DNA from: DAIOEK01 sp963708715
GTDB taxonomy: Bacteria; Chloroflexota; Anaerolineae; Anaerolineales; Anaerolineaceae
Direction of reading: 5' to 3'
Length of the DNA stretch: 64,000 bases
Assembly (NCBI GenBank): GCA_963708715.1
Contig: CAVPSU010000002.1
Coordinates: forward strand, 558,001-622,000
Notes under the pieces: model-generated
What the model was told of the DNA's origin: nothing
The model's input: the letters and a program-made list of their open reading frames with translations, nothing else
Database searches by the model: none
Made by a program: the position numbers and the translations under genes
Shown: positions 9,430 to 17,346 of the stretch, one piece after another
Layout: every line of letters starts with the position of its first letter
Position numbering within the stretch: position 1 is the stretch's first letter

Positions 9430-9477
9430 GTTATCGTTCCCGTTATCGTTCCCGTTATCGTTCCCGTTATCGATAAC
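9430..9477 (-). promoter_or_regulatory. Four-unit 12-base tandem array ending in a palindromic LacI-type operator
   Basis: Three exact tandem copies of GTTATCGTTCCC (9430-9465) are followed by the perfect 12-base palindrome GTTATCGATAAC (9466-9477). Each repeat holds one half-site of the palindrome. The array fills the leader of the LacI gene, ending two bases before its ATG. On the minus strand each unit reads GGGAACGATAAC, so a GGGA tract also sits near the start codon. The likely role is autoregulation; this is inference from position and symmetry. Confidence 0.75.
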
Positions 9478-9618
9478 ACTTTAGCACGCGAATCAAAATG
9501 AGTCAATAGGTTTTAAGACGAATTTTGGATATATGGCAGAATCGACACCGCTCTAACCAATGTCAATCAATATTCGGCATTTTTAGCGTACTATTGGTAA
9601 AAGCAGTATGTGGACTTA

Positions 9619-11136
9619 TTATCTTCGCGATGTACCAATTTTCTTGAAATCAATATATCCATTCTGAACATCTACGGAGATCAACTGCACTCGCATTCTG
9701 TCACCGACATCGATTCCCCCGTAACCTTCGACTACTTTCCCCTCTACTGGTTCGTTAAGTAGCCGTACCCAGGTGCCTTTTTCTGATGCACCTGTGACAA
9801 TGGAATCAAACAACTCGCCTATTCTTGATTCGAATAACAGCGCAGCAGCGGATTTTCCAACCTGCCGCTCTACTTTATTGGCAGCGTCTTCCGCTTCCGT
9901 GCAATGACTGGCAAGAATAGCCAATTCATCCATTTGGTAGGGAACCGGTTTCCCTTCCAATGCTGCCAATAACAGCCGCTGGGTGATCAGATCAGGGTAG
10001 CGGCGGTTTGGAGCGGTTGAGTGGGCATAGTCTTTAACTGCCAGACCAAAGTGTCCTGGGACATTTCCATCAGACGTCTCTGCCACATATTCGCCGGCAC
10101 CGAGTAGTTTGATGATTGCCAGGGACAAGTCCGGAAAACGGATCGGGTCAGCAGCTCTTTGTCTTACCAGGAACTCTTCAAGGGCTTTTGAATCAGGATC
10201 GGATGGTAGATTCTCACCAAGATCAGCGGCTATCTGCACAATTCGTTCCCATCGCTTCGGAATTCGAACCACCCGGTGGATGGATGGAAACTTCGAATCC
10301 GAGAGGTATCTGGCAGTGACCCCGTTGGCGGCGATCATAAAATTTTCTATAATTTCTTTGGCTCGATTCTTTTCGTCCAGTTCAAGGGCTTGGATTTGAT
10401 CGCCATCAAATATCGGTTTGGCTTCGATCGTCTCCAAACTTAAGGCACCCTGTGCATTCCTTAAATTCTTCATGCACTGTGCTGCTGTATCCTGCAATTG
10501 TAAATTACCGGCAAGTCCATTTACACCATCAACTCCATCGGGAATAGGGGCTTTCTCATCCAACCAAGCGGCTATGCTATTATAGGCAAGTTTTGCGTGG
10601 TTATGAACCCATGCTTTATAGATCTTGGAATCGGACAGCTCACCATTCATATCCAACCACATCTCGACCACGATGGATAGGCGATCTTCGTCATAATTTA
10701 ATGAAGTCAGATCCGTGGATACTTTTTCAGGTAGCATCGGAAAAATCTCAGCAGCCGTATACACCGAAGTGGTATTCGCTCGGGCATGCTGATCAATGGC
10801 TGAGCCATCTCTTATGGTAGATGCTACATCAGAAATGGCAACATAAATCTTTACCACCCCTGATGGCATTTGTTCTGCGACAGTTAGTTGATCAAGATCT
10901 CGAGAGTCATCATTATCGATCGATGCCCATAGCAGGTGACGTAAGTCCCGTGCGATCGATATATCCTGGGCAGATTTTCCGTCAGATAGCACGGGAATCC
11001 GGAGAGTCTCCACTTCAGCCAGCGCTTTACTTGAAAAATCTGGGAGAAGCCCTCTAGCTATCATTGCCTTTCTTGCAATATCTTGCAGAATTGTCCGGTG
11101 TTGCAAATGATTCTGATTCAACAAAAAGTCACCCAT
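9619..11136 (-). CDS. RNase II/R-family 3'-5' exoribonuclease
   Basis: Ribonuclease with an RNB catalytic domain. The aspartate cluster SIDNDDSRDLDQ and the AVKDYAHSTAPNRRYPDL motif typical of RNB active sites are visible. The C-terminal 60 residues look like an S1-type RNA-binding barrel (GTWVRLLNEPVEGKVVEG). Length is about 505 residues, shorter than E. coli RNase II (644) or RNase R, with no clear N-terminal cold-shock domains; such short RNB proteins occur in cyanobacteria and Chloroflexota. I chose the ATG at 11136 over an in-frame TTG at 11145; neither has a clear ribosome site. Likely role is RNA turnover. Confidence 0.87.
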   Translation of the reverse strand: MGDFLLNQNHLQHRTILQDIARKAMIARGLLPDFSSKALAEVETLRIPVLSDGKSAQDISIARDLRHLLWASIDNDDSRDLDQLTVAEQMPSGVVKIYVAISDVASTIRDGSAIDQHARANTTSVYTAAEIFPMLPEKVSTDLTSLNYDEDRLSIVVEMWLDMNGELSDSKIYKAWVHNHAKLAYNSIAAWLDEKAPIPDGVDGVNGLAGNLQLQDTAAQCMKNLRNAQGALSLETIEAKPIFDGDQIQALELDEKNRAKEIIENFMIAANGVTARYLSDSKFPSIHRVVRIPKRWERIVQIAADLGENLPSDPDSKALEEFLVRQRAADPIRFPDLSLAIIKLLGAGEYVAETSDGNVPGHFGLAVKDYAHSTAPNRRYPDLITQRLLLAALEGKPVPYQMDELAILASHCTEAEDAANKVERQVGKSAAALLFESRIGELFDSIVTGASEKGTWVRLLNEPVEGKVVEGYGGIDVGDRMRVQLISVDVQNGYIDFKKIGTSRR

Positions 11137-11163
11137 ATCTGACAAAATTAGTTTACTGTAATA

Positions 11164-11385
11164 TTATTGCATACAAATTTCATAGCATTTTTTTGCCGGC
11201 TCATGAAAAGCGACAATGCGATCCCGATCAACCTCCTTTGCTGAATATAATGCACTATCTGCCGGCTTCAAAAGAGCGTCCGAATCGTAGTTCTTCTGAG
11301 ACGCCTCAACGACACCGGCAGATATTGTCATCGACCCGAGTAATTGATCTCCAAAACGGATTTGCATTTCAATACCCTGCAATAT
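11164..11385 (-). pseudogene. GGDEF domain remnant (C-terminal third only)
   Basis: The encoded segment contains MTISAGVVEAS, LLKPADSALYSAK and DRDRIVAF, matching the last strands of a GGDEF diguanylate cyclase (the usual TISIGVA...ADxALYxAKxxGRNRV pattern). The catalytic GGDEF loop and the N-terminal two thirds are absent because the radical SAM gene occupies that DNA, and the remnant overlaps its last codons. It is therefore a truncated, non-catalytic leftover of a former cyclase gene, probably cut off by a deletion or insertion that brought the radical SAM gene here. Confidence 0.7.
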
Positions 11386-12868
11386 CTGGTTTATTGAAAT
11401 GATTTTCTGCCACCTGGCGGAAATGATAACCATAGATCGCAAAGGTGATTGCCTGGGGAAACAGCCGGGGATGCCGGATCATTGTCCAGAAAATGAGCTG
11501 CCAGAACTGGGATCGTTCCACACCTCGAATTCCCAACCGGTACACCGATCGCCAAAGTGCCATTATGTGTTGAAACTCGAATTGGACCCTTACTTTGGGC
11601 GGTTTATACTCACGCAAAAATATCTTGATCCGTTCATAATATTGTTTGGGGGCATAGATCTGTTGTAGAATGTTGCGATGCCCCTCTTTCAATGGTTCGA
11701 TCCCCATCTTGGGCACTATATTGGTGGAGCCATTCACATTGTCGCCTGAAAAACCTTCTGTCAGTCGCCCTTCTTTTTGCATTCGATCATAAAGGGGGGT
11801 ACCTAACGGTGCTTGCAGTAATCCCACCATGGCGGTCACAATCCCGCTTTTTTGAATAAAATCGATCTGCTGTTGGAATATTGATGGGGAGTCATTATCA
11901 AATCCAACAATAAAACCGCCCTGGACCTGCAATCCTGCCCGCTGAAGTATCTTGACACTTTCGATCAGGTCGCGGCCTTTGTTCTGGTTCTTACTGCATT
12001 CAGCCAGACTGGTTTCATTTGGAGATTCGATGCCAACAAATACGGTGTCGAATCCGGCTTCGATCATGAGTGTCATTAATTCCTGGTCATCAGCCAAATT
12101 AATCGATGCTTCGGTGCTGAAAGGCATTCCGGTCTTGTCTTTACGCCACTCGATCAGAGCTGGTAACACCTCTCCCTTTATATACTTCTTATTTCCGATA
12201 AAATTATCGTCCACGAAAAAGATATTTTTACGCCAGCCGATGGAGTACAAATAATCCAACTCACTCATTATCTGTTTTGCTGTTTTCGTTCGTGGTCGAT
12301 GACCGAGAAGAGCAGTCACATTACAGAAATCGCAATTAAATGGACAACCGCGTGAGAATTGAACGCTGACCGTGTCATAATTGCGTAAATCCGCAATTTT
12401 CCAGAGAGGGATGGGAGTTTGCTCCAGCTCGGGAAACCCATCCGCAGTATAGACTCTCTTCGCCTGGTTTTGTTCCAGATCGCGTAAGAACGGTGCCAGG
12501 GTCAATTCCGCCTCATTCAAAATAAAATGATCGACATCAGGGAATTGTTCGTGTTCCATGGTGAATAACGGTCCGCCAGCTACCACGATCTTCCCGGCTA
12601 GTTTACAACGTTCGATCACAGTTTGAGCAGATAACCGTTGGACTGCCATCGCGCTTATAAACACATAATCAGCCCAAGCCAGATCTTTATTGGTGAGCTC
12701 TTTTACATTTAGGTCAATTAATCGTTTTCCCCAATTGACAGGAAGCATGGAAGCAATGGTCAAGAGACCTAATGGAGGAGCTCCAGCCTTCTTCTTGACA
12801 AATTTAAGTGCATGTTTGAAACTCCAAAATGTATCCGGAAATTCCGGGTAAACCAGCAGAATATTCAT
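11369..12868 (-). CDS. B12-binding-domain radical SAM protein (DUF4070 type)
   Basis: About 499 residues. An N-terminal Rossmann-like cobalamin-binding-type region opens with MNILLVYPEFPDTFWSF. The radical SAM cysteines are in FSRGCPFNCDFCN (CX3CX2C), about residue 175 from the chosen start. The C-terminal part resembles the DUF4070 tail (IRHPRLFPQAITFAIYG). The ATG at 12868 was chosen because a strong GGGGAGGAG site lies seven bases upstream; the longer frame to 12904 has none. Family members do radical methylations or C-C chemistry, including hopanoid modification; the substrate here is unknown. One copy of the five-copy stress motif lies 151 bases upstream. Confidence 0.85.
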   Translation of the reverse strand: MNILLVYPEFPDTFWSFKHALKFVKKKAGAPPLGLLTIASMLPVNWGKRLIDLNVKELTNKDLAWADYVFISAMAVQRLSAQTVIERCKLAGKIVVAGGPLFTMEHEQFPDVDHFILNEAELTLAPFLRDLEQNQAKRVYTADGFPELEQTPIPLWKIADLRNYDTVSVQFSRGCPFNCDFCNVTALLGHRPRTKTAKQIMSELDYLYSIGWRKNIFFVDDNFIGNKKYIKGEVLPALIEWRKDKTGMPFSTEASINLADDQELMTLMIEAGFDTVFVGIESPNETSLAECSKNQNKGRDLIESVKILQRAGLQVQGGFIVGFDNDSPSIFQQQIDFIQKSGIVTAMVGLLQAPLGTPLYDRMQKEGRLTEGFSGDNVNGSTNIVPKMGIEPLKEGHRNILQQIYAPKQYYERIKIFLREYKPPKVRVQFEFQHIMALWRSVYRLGIRGVERSQFWQLIFWTMIRHPRLFPQAITFAIYGYHFRQVAENHFNKPDIAGY

Positions 12869-13019
12869 TTCTGACTCCTCCCCTTTCATTTTTTCCATCT
12901 CCAATTGGTAAGGATTTGGTTATGTTGAGAACCAGATATTTCCTATTATTTGTGCCACGAAATAGTGATAACCGGTTGGAAATTCTGGAATATTTGATAA
13001 ATAAACCCTATTCGAATTG

Positions 13020-13062
13020 GGCTATCAATGTCCCTGATTCAACCTATAAAAAATCTACAAAT
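13020..13062 (-). promoter_or_regulatory. Stress motif copy 1, upstream of radical SAM gene
   Basis: Minus-strand reading: TTTGTAGA, six bases, ATAGGTTGAAT, then CAGGGACAT and TGATAGCC. Differs from copy 2 by one base over the first 33 bases. It points at the radical SAM gene and ends 151 bases before its ATG. Promoter or operator role is inferred from repetition, orientation and fixed spacing. Confidence 0.65.
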
Positions 13063-13153
13063 TTTTAATGATCGGTTGGATTAATCGGTGTGATGATACC
13101 CATCGTCATGAGCCAGCATTGGTAGATCGCGCGGGAAAGAAATTTAATACCGG

Positions 13154-13185
13154 CTTCCCGACGAGCTAATGGTCCCGTCGGGAAG
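13154..13185 (-). terminator. Hairpin downstream of CBS-domain gene
   Basis: Perfect 10-base inverted repeat CTTCCCGACG / CGTCGGGAAG with a 12-base loop, 120 bases after the CBS gene stop and before the radical SAM promoter region. No T-run follows, so it may be a weak terminator or a processing signal. The rest of 12869-13304 holds only stress motif copy 1; I see no gene there. Confidence 0.5.
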
Positions 13186-13304
13186 GATTTGCGGTAATTC
13201 CGTCAATGCCTAACTACCGGATTGATGTGGTTCCTTTGTGCAGTCATACTTCTACCATGGCCGTAATAGAAGTAATTTACATATAAATTGGATCAAGAAC
13301 TCTT

Positions 13305-13742
13305 TCATTTCGTATCCGATTGCGAAATTCCTTTAACCATCGCAGCGGTTTTTTCCGGCTGGTTTACCCGGGTCGCAATATCAGCCTGGGCAATAATACC
13401 TACGATTTTTTGGTCGTTATTGACAATCGGTATGCGGCGTAATTGATATTTGGACATTGCATCGAGCGCTTTTTGTAGATCATCGTCAACCCGACAAGCG
13501 ACCACTTTATGTGTCATCACGGCTTCCACTTTTGTGGATTTGGAATCTTTGCCTTCAGCTACTATCTTTAATGCCAGGTCGCGGTCAGTAACGATCCCTA
13601 TCAATTCAAAGGTCTGATCATTCTTTATTACAGGTATGGAACCTATATTGTCTCGTTTCATCAAATGAGCTGCTTTTTCAACGGTGTCCGTTGGAAGGCA
13701 GCAAACCAGGTTTTTCGTCATGACTTCATCGCATTTAACCAT
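13305..13742 (-). CDS. Two-CBS-domain protein
   Basis: About 145 residues made almost entirely of one CBS pair: CBS1 opens with CDEVMTKNLVCC and contains GSIPVIKND, CBS2 opens with VEAVMTHKVVAC and contains RRIPIVNNDQKIVGIIA. CBS pairs bind adenine nucleotides and sense energy or redox status. The ATG at 13742 is preceded by a GAGGAG site. Neighbours upstream are a tiny membrane protein and a basic protein on the same strand, possibly one transcription unit starting at stress motif copy 2. The partner it regulates is not evident. Confidence 0.9.
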   Translation of the reverse strand: MVKCDEVMTKNLVCCLPTDTVEKAAHLMKRDNIGSIPVIKNDQTFELIGIVTDRDLALKIVAEGKDSKSTKVEAVMTHKVVACRVDDDLQKALDAMSKYQLRRIPIVNNDQKIVGIIAQADIATRVNQPEKTAAMVKGISQSDTK

Positions 13743-13809
13743 CAAAAGCTCCTCTCCGTATAGTGTCTTCTTGTTCCCATAGAGGTCATCAACCGTATGT
13801 ATTCTGGGC

Positions 13810-13968
13810 TCAAATAATCTTTAGAAGATTCAAGATAACCAGAATGACGACGATGACGATTAAGACGTGGATCCAGCTACCTGTCTTGGGGAAACTGGGA
13901 CTGATACGTCCACCGAAAAAGCCAAGCAACCAGAGAACAAACAGAATAACAATGATGGTCCATAACAT
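13810..13968 (-). CDS. Small membrane protein, lmo0937/DUF5670 type
   Basis: 52-residue protein with two hydrophobic helices (residues 1-18 and 33-52) flanking a short loop with GGRISPSFPKTGSW. Short proteins of this layout are widespread, annotated as lmo0937 family, and often stress-associated. The ATG at 13968 is preceded by AAGGAG with a seven-base gap, so translation is well supported. It lies between the basic protein and the CBS protein genes on the same strand. Confidence 0.8.
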   Translation of the reverse strand: MLWTIIVILFVLWLLGFFGGRISPSFPKTGSWIHVLIVIVVILVILNLLKII

Positions 13969-14084
13969 GAGATTTCTCCTTTTGGCGATCTGATATAAGA
14001 CTGATTAGGATCCGCTCCCTTGACTTATTAAGCGGTAATTAACTACGATATACCGTCATTATTCCCGCGGCTATCAGTAATAAT

Positions 14085-14330
14085 TTATTCTTTGACAACG
14101 TGAGTATTAACTTTCGCAGGATCAACAGCAGCCAGTTTCTTTTTCACAGGCTTGCTGACTACCTTCTGTTCCTTGATTTCGCTTGGATCGACCTTTTCCA
14201 CAACCACCAGGGGTTTTTTGACTTTCACTATTGTGACTTCCTTGCGAGCCGCTGCTTTCATTCGCCGGATATGTGTACGCTGCCCTTTTGGCAATCGTTT
14301 GGTGACCTTTTTGACCGTTGTATCAGACAT
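14085..14330 (-). CDS. Small lysine-rich basic protein, unknown
   Basis: 81 residues, very rich in Lys and Val, with alternating KKV/PVKK segments and no hydrophobic core; the composition suggests a disordered nucleic-acid-binding or polyanion-binding protein. I do not recognise a family. A GGAG ribosome site lies about ten bases before the ATG. Stress motif copy 2 ends 224 bases upstream and points at it, which places it with the stress genes. It could be histone-like or nucleoid-associated; that is a guess from composition only. Confidence 0.55.
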   Translation of the reverse strand: MSDTTVKKVTKRLPKGQRTHIRRMKAAARKEVTIVKVKKPLVVVEKVDPSEIKEQKVVSKPVKKKLAAVDPAKVNTHVVKE

Positions 14331-14664
14331 ATGTGATTACTCCATCTTCTTTGAAAACAGGGAAGAGACCTGTTGGGTGATTCGTGAGGCTGGAAAGAGA
14401 AGTATCCGACCTTTGGTTAAGCAAACTAAATGGGATACTACCCATTTTTATTGCAATAAACAAACCTCGCATTATCGGGTTACTGCTCCTGAAACATAAA
14501 AAATAACCTTTCGTCAGGATGCAATGTAGGGCATTACCACAATAAACGAAAGGGACTATATAAGTCCCTGATTCAACCTATAAAAATTCTACAAATTATG
14601 TAGGGTAATTCAGATGGAAAGATTATCTGTCTACGATCGAGGAAATAATTATTTATTCTGCAGG
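14331..14664. other. Non-coding gap with nested inverted repeats and stress motif copy 2
   Basis: No gene seen. The gap holds stress motif copy 2 with its palindrome at 14551-14569. Just beside it CCTTTCGT (near 14508) and ACGAAAGG (near 14546) form the arms of a large imperfect stem-loop with a smaller inner AATG/CATT pair. The hairpin could end transcription from the PAP2 operon. Confidence 0.45.
14551..14596 (-). promoter_or_regulatory. Stress motif copy 2 with perfect GGGACT palindrome
   Basis: Minus-strand reading: TTTGTAGA, six bases, ATAGGTTGAAT, CAGGGACTT, ATATAG. In this copy the core extends into a perfect inverted repeat AGGGACT-N5-AGTCCCT (14551-14569). It points at the small basic protein gene. 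The GGGACT half-sites resemble those of DosR/DevR boxes, but the gap between halves is longer. Confidence 0.68.
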
Positions 14665-15432
14665 TCATCCCATTGCAGAGAAGATATATCCATTAACTGC
14701 TATCCCAATCATTCCCCAAGCGGTTCCGAGGATAGCACCAGCGAGCACATCCCGAGGATAATGGGCACCGACATACATGCGTGTAATACCTACGATTCCA
14801 GCGACGATAAAAAATAGGACCATTATCCAAACATTAAAATGAAATTGTATGCCCATCAATGTTGCCATAAAAAAGACCAGACTGGTGTGACCGCTCGGAA
14901 AAGATCTACCTATAGCCTGGTTGCCGACAATCCGGGTATCTGTAACCCTGATGAATGGACGTGACCGGTGAATCAGAAACTTTATTAGTTCGACTACCAG
15001 CCATAAGGATAAAATTCCCAGGATAAACTCATACGCCAAACGCTGGTTCCCAAACGCAAATATAATTATGGCAATTCCAAGACCAGTGAATCCATTGCCA
15101 AGTTGAGTGAACCACACCATAAAACGATCCAGCCACACTGGCCGAGCTCCACGTACATTAAAATACCTGAAAGCACGAGCATCCAACACCTGTCCGTTTG
15201 TCCAAAGTAATGAGAGGGTTAATAAGCTGAAGACAACCAGCAGGCTGGCTAAAGCCTTATGCGCGAAAAATCCATACCAAAGAGCTGATCGCAGCCACTG
15301 TGGCATGAACAGGAGAAAAACACCCAAGCCTGATGAAATGCCTACCAACCGTACAACCGGTTCGTGTTGAATCACCCATCGGGTAAATCGTTTCCATTTC
15401 CCAGCCATCATTAATTCGGAATTGGGTTTCAT
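14665..15432 (-). CDS. PAP2-family membrane phosphatase
   Basis: 255 residues with about six membrane helices and the three phosphatase signatures: KFLIHRSRP, then PSGHTS, then TRMYVGAHYPRD with the catalytic His. The family dephosphorylates phosphatidic acid, undecaprenyl pyrophosphate or related lipid phosphates at the membrane. It overlaps the lipid kinase gene by four bases, which suggests that kinase and phosphatase act on the same lipid pool. Last gene of a five-gene envelope operon. Confidence 0.9.
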   Translation of the reverse strand: MKPNSELMMAGKWKRFTRWVIQHEPVVRLVGISSGLGVFLLFMPQWLRSALWYGFFAHKALASLLVVFSLLTLSLLWTNGQVLDARAFRYFNVRGARPVWLDRFMVWFTQLGNGFTGLGIAIIIFAFGNQRLAYEFILGILSLWLVVELIKFLIHRSRPFIRVTDTRIVGNQAIGRSFPSGHTSLVFFMATLMGIQFHFNVWIMVLFFIVAGIVGITRMYVGAHYPRDVLAGAILGTAWGMIGIAVNGYIFSAMG

Positions 15433-16403
15433 CCTGAGCTGCTATTTAACGACACATTTGACTCTGATGATTGCATCAACTCTGGTGAGGCTACCATTAC
15501 ACCCAGGGTATGTCGCTGTACTTCAATCCGTACTTTTCCTTCACCGATAGCGATTCCATCCACCATGATCGGCATGGATGGATTTGTTGTGATCTCCATC
15601 CTACGGACGTGAAAATGCTGGATGCGTGGGTCCTCTGGTTTACCTTCTCCAACTCCCTGAAAAACATAGGTCAATAGGTCCAATTTGGATAAGTCCGCAA
15701 AGAATAAGACATCCAAAAGTCCATCATTAAATGAGGTCAGCGATCCAAGCTGATAATGAAAACCAACATATGGCATATTCGAAACCAGAACTATATACCC
15801 CATATTCCGGATCTCATGCTTGTTATCGATGGAAAGAAGAATCTCAGCCGGGGGTGATGATGCCATTTTAACCAGTAAATCGCCAATTCGTGACAAGTCG
15901 CCATGCTGGATGTCGTCCACAGCAGGAAAAAGGGTTGATACTAATCCAACGGAGCATACTTCCAGAAACGGAGTCTTATTCTTTCCGCAGCTCGCTACGC
16001 CAATGTCTACTTTTATCCGCCTACCTGTCCGAAGGATGGCAATCGCCGCTGCAATATCTGATGGGATACCCAGACTTAGAGCGGTGTTATTTTGAGTACC
16101 AATCGGAATAATTCCTAGCGTGGCGTTTGTCCCGGCTAATGTTCTCGCTACCGAGGAGATGGTGCCATCTCCTCCGCACACAACGAACAGTCTGATCTTT
16201 CTTGCCAGTGCATCACGAACTACCGCTGGCAGGTCGCTCCCCGGTTCGACCAGATATGCTTCGGGAACAATTTTCCAGGTTTGCATTTCATGGATCACAT
16301 CCACAATCTGGATCGGTGTTGGTCTGGCAGCTCCGGCAGTAGGGTTGAAGATCAGTTTTGCCCGAATTCGCCGTTTATTCGTGAGATATCTAAGTTCTTC
16401 CAT
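15429..16403 (-). CDS. Diacylglycerol/lipid kinase (DgkB/YegS type)
   Basis: 324-residue soluble kinase. The N-terminal catalytic domain has KLIFNPTAG and the nucleotide-binding GGDGTISSVA motif followed by LGIIPIGTQNNTA, where the family normally has GTxND. The C-terminal part is a beta-rich DAGK domain. It would phosphorylate diacylglycerol or a related lipid. It overlaps the PAP2 gene and follows the yihY gene by 25 bases. Confidence 0.88.
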   Translation of the reverse strand: MEELRYLTNKRRIRAKLIFNPTAGAARPTPIQIVDVIHEMQTWKIVPEAYLVEPGSDLPAVVRDALARKIRLFVVCGGDGTISSVARTLAGTNATLGIIPIGTQNNTALSLGIPSDIAAAIAILRTGRRIKVDIGVASCGKNKTPFLEVCSVGLVSTLFPAVDDIQHGDLSRIGDLLVKMASSPPAEILLSIDNKHEIRNMGYIVLVSNMPYVGFHYQLGSLTSFNDGLLDVLFFADLSKLDLLTYVFQGVGEGKPEDPRIQHFHVRRMEITTNPSMPIMVDGIAIGEGKVRIEVQRHTLGVMVASPELMQSSESNVSLNSSSG

Positions 16404-16428
16404 TCGCTCATCCTATTTACTGGTCTGC

Positions 16429-17346
16429 TTATATAAGCAAATCAATTTCCTTCCGGATTTTCAGTTTTTGCATGTAATAGAATCGACTTAAGTAGGCTCC
16501 AAATAGAAAGATCAATCCGCTAAGGTAGCCCCATATCAAGAATGAGATAATCGCCGCGACCGATCCGTATAACAGGTTTGAAGTAGACATAGTGGATGTG
16601 ATGAAAATGAGAAACGTTTTCTTGGCGCCCTCCCAAAGGATACCCGCGCCAATCGCGCCGGGTAAAACCTCCCGCCAGGTCGATTCACCATGCGGAAGCA
16701 GGATATAAAGGGCAAAAAATAAAATCACATCAAGCAAGATCACCAACAGAAAACCGAATCCATCCCAGAATGGAATTATTTGAACCGGAAGCCACGTGCG
16801 AAGATTAGAGACCATACTGCTGCCAAAAGACAGGACGAACAGGATCGGACCTACAAATGTAAGAACAAATAGGATTGGTAATCCTCGCAACTTCCAGAAA
16901 GGACGTCTACGCTTTTGACCCCAGATGACTGACAACGTTTGGGTTAATGTAACAAAGATAGTTGACGCGGCATAGAGCAACCCGATCAAGGCAATATAGG
17001 TTGCTGTTCCCCGCGCCCGAACGATAGCATCAATATTATCTCCTAACAGCGTACCAAGAGCAGGCGCAATAAACTCCAGGCGCTGGATGATCAGGTTCTG
17101 ATCCATCAAAGATCCGAGGCTGATACTGGCTACGGCGATGCTTAATAAGATAAGTGGAAATAATGAAAACAGGGCAAAATAGGCAATAGCTGCCGCAGTT
17201 ATTACCGAGTCAGGCATTAATGTCTGTTTAAGCGCAGCAAAAAGTATACCAGGCCAGCCATTCGTCTTCCGGTCGAACCGCCGGGCTTTCTGTATGCCTT
17301 GCCGCCAGAGTGATCCAATAAAATTAGGTTCTTTTGGCAGGGTCAT
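16429..17346 (-). CDS. YihY/BrkB-family inner membrane protein
   Basis: 305 residues with about six membrane helices. The AAAIAYFALFSLFPLILL segment (near residue 50) and the YGSVAAIISFLIWGYLSGLIFLFG segment near the end are typical of the UPF0761/BrkB family. The function is unsettled; members were once called ribonuclease BN in error. It overlaps the downstream end of the AI-2E-family gene by four bases. Confidence 0.9.
   Translation of the reverse strand: MTLPKEPNFIGSLWRQGIQKARRFDRKTNGWPGILFAALKQTLMPDSVITAAAIAYFALFSLFPLILLSIAVASISLGSLMDQNLIIQRLEFIAPALGTLLGDNIDAIVRARGTATYIALIGLLYAASTIFVTLTQTLSVIWGQKRRRPFWKLRGLPILFVLTFVGPILFVLSFGSSMVSNLRTWLPVQIIPFWDGFGFLLVILLDVILFFALYILLPHGESTWREVLPGAIGAGILWEGAKKTFLIFITSTMSTSNLLYGSVAAIISFLIWGYLSGLIFLFGAYLSRFYYMQKLKIRKEIDLLI

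Noticed and set aside
9430..9477. CRISPR-like array
   Set aside because: The repeats are directly tandem with no spacers and lie in a regulator's leader.
12869..13068. 79-residue plus-strand open frame starting inside the radical SAM gene
   Set aside because: It is antisense to a well-supported gene and passes through stress motif copy 1; no ribosome site.
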